Below are positions 26,558-34,709 of a stretch of 64,000 nt of DNA, in pieces. Under the pieces are notes generated by a model that was not told the origin of the DNA, made no database searches, and worked only from the letters and a program-made list of their open reading frames with translations. This stretch comes from Polynucleobacter sp. 71A-WALBACH. Its GTDB lineage: Bacteria > Pseudomonadota > Gammaproteobacteria > Burkholderiales > Burkholderiaceae. How positions within the stretch are numbered: the stretch's first letter is position 1; each line of letters begins with the position of its first letter. The position numbers and the translations under genes are program-made. The stretch spans positions 786,449 to 850,448 of the forward strand of contig NZ_JACVOP010000001.1 of the NCBI RefSeq assembly GCF_018882365.1, in the 5' to 3' direction.

Positions 26558-29255
26558 CAGTCACATGAATGTAACTAGTCAATGTAGTCATCGGCGAAGA
26601 ATGCCCTAGTAAGCGCGAGACTGCATACAAGTCTGAGCCTGAAGAGTCATCTCCTGCAAGCAGTACTTCTCTTGCTTTGGTGCTGCGCAGTTCAAAGTCA
26701 TCGATGCGTACTTGAATATTCGAAAAGTTGACTGCTAAAGGCCCTCTATCTGGCGCATTTAATTCTTCGATGGCATCTGGATTGCCATACATCAAATTAA
26801 AAAGATATTTTTTTGAATTGGGTAAATGCTTGCCTAGTAACAGTAGGGAGGTATTGCAAGCGCAAGAGTGTCTTAAGTGATGAAAACGCAATTGCGCTGC
26901 GGAGTCGCCTGGACTTCTGATAGCTTCATGAATAAGTGTGATGATTTTATCGACTTGCGCCGTTGCTTTGTTTCTTTGACCTAGATAGCTATCCTCAATA
27001 AAGAGGAAATTATGAGATGTGGTGATTGGACGCGTTTTGCAATTCTGAATGTATTTCTTAAGCTTCTCGATTGATACATGCAACAGATCGGCTGTGCTCC
27101 ATAAGCCTCGGGCTCTAGCCGCAGTAATGAGTTCAAGCCACAGCATTTCTCGCTCACTCAATAAGGCTTTAATGGGAATGATTCTGGTTGATGAGGCTGT
27201 TTTCAATCCGCGCTCAACCCACCACTGAACCGATAGGCCGCACATTGCCCCATTTAGAAAGGAGATGTGGGCTGTAGAGAGTTTGACCACTTCAGAGCGA
27301 CGCAGTCCCAATCGATACGCTAGGGTGAGCACCACCAGGCAAATATTACGCAATTGCGGTAAATCCGCATTTTGGGAGTAGAGGGTTTCTCGTGCGAGTT
27401 CAAACTCGGGCTCACTAATATAGGCACTTCCAACACGCGATAACTTGGAATCCTTTTTAATGGGGGTGAATTGATCCTTTTGAATTTGCCCAATCTCAAT
27501 GAGATATTCGTGGAACGAGTTCCATGCTTGGCGTAGCTTTTCTTGATCTTTTTTGTTGTAGTGCGATTCTGTTTCTAATACATCGTATTCATCAATGCTA
27601 CTTTCGGCATCAATGTCTTGAAAATCGGCATACATCTCATAGGTTTGCACCATGGGTGGTAGGAAGATTTTGACAAGCTCCAGTTCCCCACGATTTTTCT
27701 CATTGGCATTGATATTGGCAATGAGCCATCCGGCCCAATCAGAAAGCAGCGGAAATACCGTCTCTGGGGGTAATTCTAATAACGCCTTGTTTTGTTCGAG
27801 TTGTGCGATGGCTGTTGGTGCATTGCACTTGGCCTTGGCAAACTCATCGGCAATATCTAAGATCGATTGCGCCCAATGATTTTGCAGATCTAGATCAATC
27901 GTTGGATATGGAGTGATCTGCTCCTCGCTGGCGGATTCATCAGTGGGAGTCATTTTCACCTTCACTTGCTTACCCTGCCTCTTTTGAGGTGCGAGTTCAA
28001 TGACGTTTAAGCGATGCAGGCTCGGATAGCCCAAGCCCTTAGTATCAAAATCCCGTGCTAAGCGATGCCAAACAAAGGCCGGTAGGGTGCGGCATTGGTA
28101 GGCCTTGCTGGCACTAATGAGTAAAGAGGTATTGGAGAAGTGCAGCAGGGCATGTTTGAGTAAATAGATCTGACCACCCGTTAAAGATGATTTACTAGAG
28201 CTACTTTGCTCTTGCAACATGGTTTTAAGCACACCCAAAAATTCCTGGATGCACTTGCTGTAAAAGTTAGAGTCTGCCGACCCAAATTTCCAGTTCTTAC
28301 GCAGGCGTTGGTATAGGCCGACGCTCACCGGATCGGCAATCCAGCGATCAGTTTGATTTTGTCCTGACTCCAGTTTTTCAAGATCGTAGACTTCGCCTAA
28401 GCGTAGGCTTGAATCGATGGGAAGCAAAAGACTACTCAAGGGCGCATCAAGGGATTGCCTCATGAGACTGATGTCGGCTATCACTTTGAGTTGGGAGTGG
28501 GTTGTTACGCCAGAGAGGCAAATTACAAAGAACAGGTAGCCACCAAATTGCGCTTTAGGGTTCAGTTCACGCCAGGGGATCGATGACAACTCCCCTTTTT
28601 CAAAGGCAGAAAGAATGTGCATCAAGCAAAGGTAGCCCGCTTCGTCTTCTTGGGCGTAGGCATTGGGCTCGAGAAGGCCAACACGAATATTGGAGGTTTC
28701 ATTAAACCCAGTATGGGTAATTTGCTCATAATCTAAGCGCCACTGATCTGTCAATTCAAAGAGTGCGCGTATTCCATCAGTTTTAGTGGAGGCTTGCGTT
28801 TTTAAAACTCTCAGTAGGCGCGACAAAAAGGCGCAATAGAATTTTTTGAGTCGCTCAATCTGCTTTGTTGATTGCTTGTTTTGCAATGGGAGTAGCAGGG
28901 CTGGAAACTGAAGTAAGCCTAAGGCCCAGTTTGTAATGAGGCTTGGCCCATTTTCTTCAAACTCGTCTAGCACCGATAAGGAGAGGGTTTTGCGGATGTG
29001 CTGGGCAATATTCTCAACGCTGTCAAACTCTTTACTCTCAAGTAGGAATTTCGACGCAGCCATCATCTCAATGCGATTAATCAAGTCCTGATCAACGCTC
29101 TTGGCTAGGTGGCTTTTGAGTTGAGCCTTAAGGTCAGCGATAGGATCGACGACGGCATTGATGATCGTCTTGCTACCTGACTTAGTCGGCACCTCAATCT
29201 TCGGTTGAGCCTTTGGTATCAGCGAATGGGTCGGTTTTTCTAATGGGAGATTCAT
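26529..29255 (-). CDS. Large tyrosine recombinase, third gene of the trio, 908 aa
   Basis: The C-terminal third is a tyrosine recombinase catalytic domain: LAYRLGLRRSEVVKLS (box I Arg, about residue 650), LRFHHLRHSCACN (HxxR, about 790-800), and LLGHSSPMTTLTSYIHV (box III His and nucleophilic Tyr, about 885-900). The N-terminal 600 residues are unrelated to usual integrases, which are 300-400 aa long. I chose ATG 29255 because the GGGAG in the end of the upstream gene is 8 nt away and the start is 1 nt after its stop. The frame opens 27 bp earlier. With its two upstream partners it forms an operon that probably moves the island. Confidence 0.85.
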   Translation of the reverse strand: MNLPLEKPTHSLIPKAQPKIEVPTKSGSKTIINAVVDPIADLKAQLKSHLAKSVDQDLINRIEMMAASKFLLESKEFDSVENIAQHIRKTLSLSVLDEFEENGPSLITNWALGLLQFPALLLPLQNKQSTKQIERLKKFYCAFLSRLLRVLKTQASTKTDGIRALFELTDQWRLDYEQITHTGFNETSNIRVGLLEPNAYAQEDEAGYLCLMHILSAFEKGELSSIPWRELNPKAQFGGYLFFVICLSGVTTHSQLKVIADISLMRQSLDAPLSSLLLPIDSSLRLGEVYDLEKLESGQNQTDRWIADPVSVGLYQRLRKNWKFGSADSNFYSKCIQEFLGVLKTMLQEQSSSSKSSLTGGQIYLLKHALLHFSNTSLLISASKAYQCRTLPAFVWHRLARDFDTKGLGYPSLHRLNVIELAPQKRQGKQVKVKMTPTDESASEEQITPYPTIDLDLQNHWAQSILDIADEFAKAKCNAPTAIAQLEQNKALLELPPETVFPLLSDWAGWLIANINANEKNRGELELVKIFLPPMVQTYEMYADFQDIDAESSIDEYDVLETESHYNKKDQEKLRQAWNSFHEYLIEIGQIQKDQFTPIKKDSKLSRVGSAYISEPEFELARETLYSQNADLPQLRNICLVVLTLAYRLGLRRSEVVKLSTAHISFLNGAMCGLSVQWWVERGLKTASSTRIIPIKALLSEREMLWLELITAARARGLWSTADLLHVSIEKLKKYIQNCKTRPITTSHNFLFIEDSYLGQRNKATAQVDKIITLIHEAIRSPGDSAAQLRFHHLRHSCACNTSLLLLGKHLPNSKKYLFNLMYGNPDAIEELNAPDRGPLAVNFSNIQVRIDDFELRSTKAREVLLAGDDSSGSDLYAVSRLLGHSSPMTTLTSYIHVTDVLVGGLFK

Positions 29256-29256
29256 G

Positions 29257-32112
29257 TTAAATACTCCCTTTCTCAGAGTCATCTAGATCGTAGGCTAGGT
29301 TGGGCAATCGAAATTCAAAGGCATGAAAGCCTAAGCTAGAGATCACGGATTGAATCTTGTTTTGCATGCGCGTAACCAGCGATAAGGGAGAAGCACTCGT
29401 AAACAGATGAAATGGAGCGGTGCCGGTCATCCAGTGACCAAGCCAGCGATCAACATCTTCTGGACTAACGGGGTCGGGACCTTCTCGGAGTAGGTCAGAT
29501 AGCAGCTTGCGATAAAAATTGGCTTCCACTTGGAGTTCATCGCCAATCTGCTTTGCAAAATAGCGCGAATCTAGCGGCTTAATCCGAAGGTGTTTTGAGC
29601 TATTTTGATCAAACTCTAAAAGTATCAGTAGATCAGCTTGCACTTCAATATCTTGCTGTCTTGCCCAAGAGATGAGGGTGTCAATCGTATAGGCATAGTC
29701 AAACATCTGCAATCGTAAGGCCTCAGAGAGCCAGGCCAATCGAAATTTACTGCCCTCGGAATCGGATTTGTCCTTGAGTTTAATAAAGCCATGCAAAGGA
29801 TCGATTTGAAAGACATCGCCAAATGGGATGTGGTGCGGGCGATGGGATGTTTCAAGGCAAAACCAAAATGCCACATATTGGCTATAGGCATTTATTGCCT
29901 GTACAAACTGTACTAAATCACCTTTGGAATGGATCGCTTCAGGGCAAGTGCCTATCTTTTGATGTAAGGTCAGAACATAGGCTTTTACGATCTCCGGTTT
30001 AACTAAGCCAGTGGCGAAAATCATATGGTTTTTAATTCCGGGCAATGGTTGGCCAGCGCAATGTTCCAATAATGCGGTGCGATTGGCTAAGTAATATTGA
30101 AGCCCCCATTTACCGTGCTGGGGTTTTTGCCATAAATGACTTGTGAAGTAATGAAGAGTTGACTTTTTAGAGTCCGGCACTTTCCAGTCAAGGGCATCTA
30201 CCAACAAGGAATCAAATCCCAGATTAAGGAGGTAACTTTTACTGTATTGCCGAATTTTTTCGATGCTGATGTTTCTTTTGCCGGCAGTGAGCTTTACGCC
30301 CCCATTTTGTTGGCGATTAAATTCTTTGATCAGCTCTTTGCATTGTTGGGCAATATCGATTTTGTCTTGATTGCTAAAGGCGGGTACTGGGCCCAAGAGT
30401 GCTCCACTGGAAAGCTGTTTGTCGATCAGCTTTTTAGCGACCCCCGAGAAATCAGTAAATGCAATGGCGCTGGTGTGGCTCTGATACCGAGTTGACGCGT
30501 CAATATTGGCGTGGTGCTTAAGAGCGCGCACTGGAATGGGGTAGACCCAAACTTCAAATGGGTTGGTATGTCCAGTAATTGAGCAGGCACGTAATGTGTC
30601 ATTCGTCCCGCCAATCTTAAATCGAGATTGACCTCTGAGCCAATCCCACTCTTGCTCTGGGCATACCTCTAGAGAGAGTGCCATATCTAAGTCAATGGCC
30701 AAAATGGCTACCATCAACAGTATCTGTGGCGCTATGCCTGGTTGACTACGAATAAAGCTGAGAAAGGCTTCCATTTCTTCGTGGGTGGGGGTGATGCGAT
30801 TCCACGAAAGATCTTGATTTTTGGAAGCTAGCAGAAGCTGGGTGTGACTGGTGTGTTTGTCTAGTTTGAGCTGTGACGATTTCCCCTGCGCCATAAAGAG
30901 CACTTCAATTGGGGGCTCGTCATACTCATCCTCATAGGGATCTTCGCCCAGTTCCTCAAGTTCTTTGATGCGCTCTTTGCTAATGGGCGCTTGGGGCAGG
31001 CGATAAACTTCTACGATATTGCCGTAAAGATCTTCTTCCTGGGTAATGAACTGGGGAGGAATTTCCCAGGTATGGTTTCCGGCTGAAGAGACAGAGGATC
31101 CGCCCGATCCCCCTCCTTTGGCAGAGCTACCATGGACTATTCGAGTCTCAGAAAAAAATTGCAATAGGAGTTTGAGATTGGTAACTCCGGCATTGATGAT
31201 CGGCTCATCAAAAATGGGGTTGAGTAGTAAAAATGCGCTAACGCGAACTAAATCGGAATAGGGGCGGTTGATGATGCGCTCTAATTGGCGACGTATTTTT
31301 TGCGAGAGATTGGGCCATGACTGACTTTGGATGCGAATCTTGCGGTCAACATCACAAAGTTTTGAGCGATCGGGAGCATGGTCGGGCTCTTGCAATAAAA
31401 AGGTATAGGGATTGCGGTGCAGGCTCTCTTTCTCAAGAGTATTGAGATCGCGACCTTCACTGATGGGTGTTAAGCGGCGCTCATTTGCGCAGAGGTAAAT
31501 CGCAGCGATGAGTAGGGCATTGCAATTGTCAGTAGCGCGATACTCCCTGATTTCAAGGTCCGATTCGGTTTCGGGCCAACGCATGTTGTTTAGCGCAATT
31601 GAGTACAGCGGAAAAGTTGAGCATCCTTTTCTGAACATGGGGTTGGAGGTGTAATAGCGACCAGCAGATCTTGCCTTGAGATCACTCATTGCTTGAGGGC
31701 GAAATTGCGGGAAAAGAGTACCTAATGAGGTTGTCTCGTAATTGCGCTGTACTACTTGCTCAATCTTTAGCGCCGTCTTTAATAGACTTTCAAAAGGGAT
31801 GGCGAGTGATGTAAGGCCAATGCCGCTTTCAATCAGCGCCGTGACTATGCGATGAAGGGTTTTGACGAACTCGGGATAGGCCCGAAAATCGGCGGCGGGT
31901 TTTAAGAAATAAAGCAATTGCCTCAGCTCTAAATCGGGCTCCAACACTTGACTATCTAGCGGTAAGTCATAAAAACCCACATGAAAGGGCTCGGTAATGA
32001 CTGAATGCGATCTAGCGAGAAAGTCCTGAAAATTCAGTTGGGGATAGAGTAGGTCATAAATGACTTTGAGCTCAGAGCTGATGTAATAGTTGGGGCAGTA
32101 GGTTTCACTCAT
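29257..32112 (-). CDS. Recombinase-like protein without complete catalytic set, second gene of the trio, 951 aa
   Basis: Most of the protein matches nothing I recognise. Near residue 754 it has FCLETSHRPHHIPFGDV followed by FIKLKDKSDSEGSKFRL, which resembles the box I region of tyrosine recombinases. Near 890 it has VDRWLGHWMTGTAPFHL, resembling box III but lacking the tyrosine and its spacing. It may be a catalytically dead recombinase homologue serving as a DNA-binding or architectural partner. The start is ATG 32112, overlapping the previous stop as ATGA; the frame upstream to 32175 lies inside that gene. A Gly/Ser-rich linker is present around residues 340-350. Confidence 0.65.
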   Translation of the reverse strand: MSETYCPNYYISSELKVIYDLLYPQLNFQDFLARSHSVITEPFHVGFYDLPLDSQVLEPDLELRQLLYFLKPAADFRAYPEFVKTLHRIVTALIESGIGLTSLAIPFESLLKTALKIEQVVQRNYETTSLGTLFPQFRPQAMSDLKARSAGRYYTSNPMFRKGCSTFPLYSIALNNMRWPETESDLEIREYRATDNCNALLIAAIYLCANERRLTPISEGRDLNTLEKESLHRNPYTFLLQEPDHAPDRSKLCDVDRKIRIQSQSWPNLSQKIRRQLERIINRPYSDLVRVSAFLLLNPIFDEPIINAGVTNLKLLLQFFSETRIVHGSSAKGGGSGGSSVSSAGNHTWEIPPQFITQEEDLYGNIVEVYRLPQAPISKERIKELEELGEDPYEDEYDEPPIEVLFMAQGKSSQLKLDKHTSHTQLLLASKNQDLSWNRITPTHEEMEAFLSFIRSQPGIAPQILLMVAILAIDLDMALSLEVCPEQEWDWLRGQSRFKIGGTNDTLRACSITGHTNPFEVWVYPIPVRALKHHANIDASTRYQSHTSAIAFTDFSGVAKKLIDKQLSSGALLGPVPAFSNQDKIDIAQQCKELIKEFNRQQNGGVKLTAGKRNISIEKIRQYSKSYLLNLGFDSLLVDALDWKVPDSKKSTLHYFTSHLWQKPQHGKWGLQYYLANRTALLEHCAGQPLPGIKNHMIFATGLVKPEIVKAYVLTLHQKIGTCPEAIHSKGDLVQFVQAINAYSQYVAFWFCLETSHRPHHIPFGDVFQIDPLHGFIKLKDKSDSEGSKFRLAWLSEALRLQMFDYAYTIDTLISWARQQDIEVQADLLILLEFDQNSSKHLRIKPLDSRYFAKQIGDELQVEANFYRKLLSDLLREGPDPVSPEDVDRWLGHWMTGTAPFHLFTSASPLSLVTRMQNKIQSVISSLGFHAFEFRLPNLAYDLDDSEKGSI

Positions 32113-32716
32113 GAGGTTTGGCTTTACTTCGGTTCTGCGCGGCGCGCATGTCTTGGAAGGCTTTTGTGGTGACACCTATAAACTGCGCAAACTGGGCATC
32201 GCTGGGGCGCTGCTCAAAACAGTCATGCAGTAGGGCAGTATTCCATTGCTGGGATAGCATGTTCGACAAAGCGAGACGCCCCGAGAACTGGGCATCCGCA
32301 TAGGTGTTGGCAAGTGCTTCGGAGTTATTTTTTACTTGCACTAAGCAGTTGAGTTTTTCATGGGGATTAATTTTGATGAGAAGGCCAATGAGATCAATCT
32401 GCCAATACTTAGCGATCAAGGAGTAGCGTGTAAGCTCTTTATTGATTGGGGTAACTATCGGTGGATCAACCCCCAATTGGCTAAAAGCAATATCAGGATT
32501 GATTCGTAGATCGATTTGCTTTCGGTCATCTTGGATGAGGCCAACAGAAGATTTTCCTTCTTTGAGGGCCTGCATCGTTTTTCGAATGATCCCGGGGTCA
32601 AGCACAATTTGATCGGCAGACAGCTCGATGAAAGTCATTCTCCCTGTTGGAGATGCTGGCTTATCGAGTGGTGGTGCTGTGCTCACAGATTCATTCTGAT
32701 AGTTATAAAAATTCAT
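32105..32716 (-). CDS. Hypothetical first gene of the recombinase trio, 203 aa
   Basis: The protein has no signal peptide or membrane helix. Its C-terminal part (PSDAQFAQFIGVTTKAFQDM) looks like a helix-turn-helix and could bind the element's DNA, while the middle (RYSLIAKYWQIDLIGLLIKI) is hydrophobic but too irregular for a membrane span. I chose ATG 32716 rather than 32734 because GATAGG precedes it. It overlaps the 951-aa gene by ATGA. Its function is unknown; the small-large-large order and tight coupling indicate the three proteins act as a complex. Confidence 0.65.
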   Translation of the reverse strand: MNFYNYQNESVSTAPPLDKPASPTGRMTFIELSADQIVLDPGIIRKTMQALKEGKSSVGLIQDDRKQIDLRINPDIAFSQLGVDPPIVTPINKELTRYSLIAKYWQIDLIGLLIKINPHEKLNCLVQVKNNSEALANTYADAQFSGRLALSNMLSQQWNTALLHDCFEQRPSDAQFAQFIGVTTKAFQDMRAAQNRSKAKPHE

Positions 32717-32761
32717 CCTATCTCGGAATGTCAATCGACAGCAAGCCCTTTATTCACGGGC

Positions 32762-32782
32762 AGTATAGCGTTGTACTATACT
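32762..32782 (-). promoter_or_regulatory. Inverted repeat and -10 candidate upstream of the recombinase trio
   Basis: Perfect 7-bp arms AGTATAG and CTATACT are separated by 7 bp, 45 bp upstream of the first trio gene. On the minus strand the second arm includes TATACT, a good -10 match, so a protein bound here would block transcription. No good -35 box is visible. Confidence 0.45.
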
Positions 32783-33030
32783 AATTTCGTAAATTTTATG
32801 AAATAAATAAATGCTGCTTGACTTTTATTGTTGTAAATCTCATGCCGAAAAAATCAATTCAAAAATTAAGAGTCAATGTGGGTAACGCGCAGACAGAATT
32901 TTTGTTTCTAACGCGATAGGATTCACTTCTGTGTACTTCGAAATAATTTGAAGAGCTAAAAATCAAGCAAAATTATTTTTACGAAGTTAGGGAGATGTTG
33001 TATTCGCGCACATATATTTTCTGGTGAAGA

Positions 33031-33073
33031 CGTGTCCACACCCTCTTAAGTTTTTAAGGTAGCGTGTCCACAC
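33031..33073 (+). repeat. Two CGTGTCCACAC direct repeats at the inner edge of the cargo
   Basis: Exact 11-bp copies lie at 33031-33041 and 33063-33073, 32 bp apart (about three helical turns). The same motif recurs in the same orientation at 36130 (partial), 39072 (one mismatch) and 39129 (exact), bracketing the cargo genes. Confidence 0.7.
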
Positions 33074-33077
33074 TATC

Positions 33078-33086
33078 TGTGGATAA
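33078..33086 (-). promoter_or_regulatory. Perfect DnaA-box match
   Basis: TGTGGATAA is the complement of the consensus DnaA box TTATCCACA. It lies 5 bp after the second GTGTCCACAC copy, with which it forms a short inverted repeat (TCCACA/TGTGGA). One 9-mer match can occur by chance; its place beside the repeats makes it notable. Confidence 0.4.
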
Positions 33087-33334
33087 AAAATTTGGTAAGA
33101 AGCGATGAAAATCTATTTTTATTTCGTAATGGGAGTATGCGAATTTCTTTCTCATGCCAAAACTAAGCTCAGATTAAATGTGAAGTTGGTTTTTCATGCG
33201 CATTCAAGATAGTCAGCCTGCATCATGATGACGGCTAAGTGAACCATGCTTAATATTAGCGATGAGGTACATATTTTGAGAAATTGCCTACCTTACAAAC
33301 TAAGGATCTTCTGTTGTGCTGAAAATGACTTTAA

Positions 33335-33422
33335 TAGCTAAATTACGACAATATCGCCGCTATCTTAGCTATAAAGCGACATTCAGCATGATTTTTATTC
33401 AGATCATAGCTATTTGGCGACA
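33335..33422 (+). repeat. Three iteron-like 16-bp direct repeats
   Basis: Copies at 33335-33350 (TAGCTAAATTACGACA), 33366-33381 (TAGCTATAAAGCGACA) and 33407-33422 (TAGCTATTTGGCGACA) share TAGCTA at the left and CGACA at the right. Start-to-start distances are 31 and 41 bp, close to three and four helical turns, which suits binding of one protein along one DNA face. Confidence 0.6.
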
Positions 33423-33470
33423 ATGAGTGCGGGTAAATCTTGATTAAGAGCGTCAAGCTAGGCGCCTTAT

Positions 33471-33494
33471 TTATCGATGCATAGGCATCGATAA
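33471..33494. repeat. Perfect palindrome, copy 1
   Basis: Arms TTATCGATGC and GCATCGATAA surround ATAG, giving a perfect 10-bp inverted repeat. The left arm recurs exactly 50 bp further at 33521. There is no T-tract, so it is not a terminator; a protein-binding or recombination site is more likely. Confidence 0.65.
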
Positions 33495-33520
33495 TATTCA
33501 TATCACCTATATTCCTGAGG

Positions 33521-33544
33521 TTATCGATGCTTGTGCATCGATTA
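33521..33544. repeat. Near-perfect palindrome, copy 2
   Basis: Arms TTATCGATGC and GCATCGATTA surround TTGT. Eight inner base pairs are perfect. It repeats the palindrome at 33471 at a distance of exactly 50 bp, with an unrelated loop and spacer, so the arms rather than the whole unit are conserved. Confidence 0.65.
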
Positions 33545-33611
33545 TCTATATTTTGCGTTTAATTAATTGGCCGCGATTACTTGAGCTGTTCTATATGGCT
33601 ACCCAGCAACA

Positions 33612-33818
33612 TTAAATGCCCAATTGCTTATATAGCTTTGAGGTGCTTTTTGCGGTAAATACTCCTTCACCTTTGCGACTTGTAGCAATGACTTTGGCCG
33701 TTAATGTATTGGGTATTTCGTTGTATGCGTTGGGGCAATTGCGCTCATTAGCTGGCACCCTGAACTCATCACGCAGATCGCATTCCATCTTTACCGATGT
33801 TGGCGTTTCTTTAGTCAT
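33612..33818 (-). CDS. RelB/DinJ-like antitoxin, possibly shortened, without a toxin gene
   Basis: The 68-aa protein ends with EIPNTLTAKVIATSRKGEG and STSKLYKQLGI, which resembles the C-terminal toxin-binding tail of RelB/DinJ antitoxins. Its N-terminus (TSVKMECDLRDEF) resembles a ribbon-helix-helix antitoxin start, but the middle is shorter than usual, so it may carry an internal deletion. ATG 33818 is preceded by AGGG at 9 nt; the frame opens at TTG 33827. It follows tumA by 15 bp. No RelE/YafQ-type toxin lies downstream, where the repeat-rich region begins, so it is an orphan. Confidence 0.55.
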   Translation of the reverse strand: MTKETPTSVKMECDLRDEFRVPANERNCPNAYNEIPNTLTAKVIATSRKGEGVFTAKSTSKLYKQLGI

Positions 33819-33833
33819 ACTTTTCAACCCTGT

Positions 33834-34211
33834 TTAGGCAAACTCGAGCCGATCGTTTTGTGAGAACGGATCGATATTGATTTGGAGTGATTGAATTGAA
33901 GCTGTCGGAACCTTGCGACGCTCGACAGTATTAAAGCGCACAAAGCCGATAGCCTCCAACTTCCCCAAAGTGCGTGTCAGGTTAGGCTGGGCTCGACCTG
34001 TCAACTTAGCCAGCTCAGCGATTGATTGGGGTTTTTTGTCGCGAATAGCGGCGAGTAGCTCGCGGTTCTGTGGTGTCAGGAGGCGCAACAAGGCCTCTAC
34101 GGAATCAAAACTCATTCCCCCGGCATCCTTTGGCGCCTTTTTTTCTCCGCGTGCAACCAATTTCATTTCATTGCGCAAAGATGCGTGGCTTTGGATCTTA
34201 AGGTTCTTCAT
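33834..34211 (-). CDS. TumA-like HTH antitoxin (HVO_A0114-type winged helix)
   Basis: The 125-aa protein has a winged helix-turn-helix: LLRLLTPQNRELLAAIRDKKPQ, then SIAELAKLTGRAQPNLTRTL and KLEAIGFVRF. This is the MarR/ArsR-like DNA-binding protein that accompanies TumE toxins. It overlaps the TumE-like gene by ATGA. It should neutralise the toxin and repress the operon. Toxin-first order is normal for this pair. Confidence 0.78.
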   Translation of the reverse strand: MKNLKIQSHASLRNEMKLVARGEKKAPKDAGGMSFDSVEALLRLLTPQNRELLAAIRDKKPQSIAELAKLTGRAQPNLTRTLGKLEAIGFVRFNTVERRKVPTASIQSLQINIDPFSQNDRLEFA

Positions 34212-34624
34212 GGTCTATTTCCTTCTTTTGTCTCAATGGTTTCAAGCGAAATACCATGCTCAGCAAGTACCCGCTCAACTTCATTAAAAAAATCATCAAT
34301 CAATGTTTCTGCATTCTTAAATTCATAAGGACGCCCCTTGTCCTTTTCAGTCCTATGCCAGTGATCTATTGCTTTTGAACGCGCCTTATAGTTTGACCCT
34401 TTCTCGGGAACAGCATGGGCATTGTCAAAACCAATTAATCTCTGGTTGCTAGGGTCGTGCAGAGTGAACGAGTAGTTCAATCCATGCGGCCTTAGTTCAC
34501 TTTTATCCCCCTGTGTTATTTCGAACTTCACCCAATATCCCTTTTCATAGCAGTGGATGCGCCCGTTAAAGTCCAGTAGAAACTCCAGCGTATGTTCAGC
34601 ATTTTTTTTATCATACGTTACCAT
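34208..34624 (-). CDS. TumE-like toxin (DUF6516 family)
   Basis: The 138-aa protein has the family pattern: EFLLDFNGRIHCYEKGYWVKFEI, NYSFTLHDPSNQRLIGFDNAH, HWHRTEKDKGRPYEFKNAE and a final acidic helix (TLIDDFFNEVERVL). DUF6516 members are annotated as toxins of the TumE-TumA type II pair; I know of no settled molecular target. It overlaps the antitoxin gene downstream. An upstream gap of 85 bp to the Fic gene contains no clear promoter, so it may be read from the Fic promoter. Confidence 0.78.
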   Translation of the reverse strand: MVTYDKKNAEHTLEFLLDFNGRIHCYEKGYWVKFEITQGDKSELRPHGLNYSFTLHDPSNQRLIGFDNAHAVPEKGSNYKARSKAIDHWHRTEKDKGRPYEFKNAETLIDDFFNEVERVLAEHGISLETIETKEGNRP

Positions 34625-34709
34625 ATCACCATAGGATAAGTCTAAACCTACTTTGACACCCGAGTCAAACTTATATTTCGCGAATGCTGTGGCTTTGCGG
34701 TAAGTGCTA

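Larger units (their letters stand above)
32783..33611. other. Non-coding control/attachment-like region of the mobile element
   Basis: This stretch of about 830 bp between the trio promoter and the RelB-like gene has no convincing coding frame. It is dense in short ordered repeats: two GTGTCCACAC copies and a DnaA-box match (33031-33086), three 16-bp direct repeats (33335-33422) and two related palindromes exactly 50 bp apart (33471-33544). Such density is typical of a recombination, replication or regulatory locus. Which of these it is cannot be decided from sequence. Confidence 0.6.

Noticed and set aside
33335..33544. Possible CRISPR array
   Set aside because: Only three imperfect 16-bp repeats with unequal spacing and two palindromes, no conserved long repeat unit and no cas genes nearby.
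33616..33837. Plus-strand frame opposite the RelB-like gene
   Set aside because: The minus strand gives the recognisable antitoxin tail; the plus frame is its mirror shadow.
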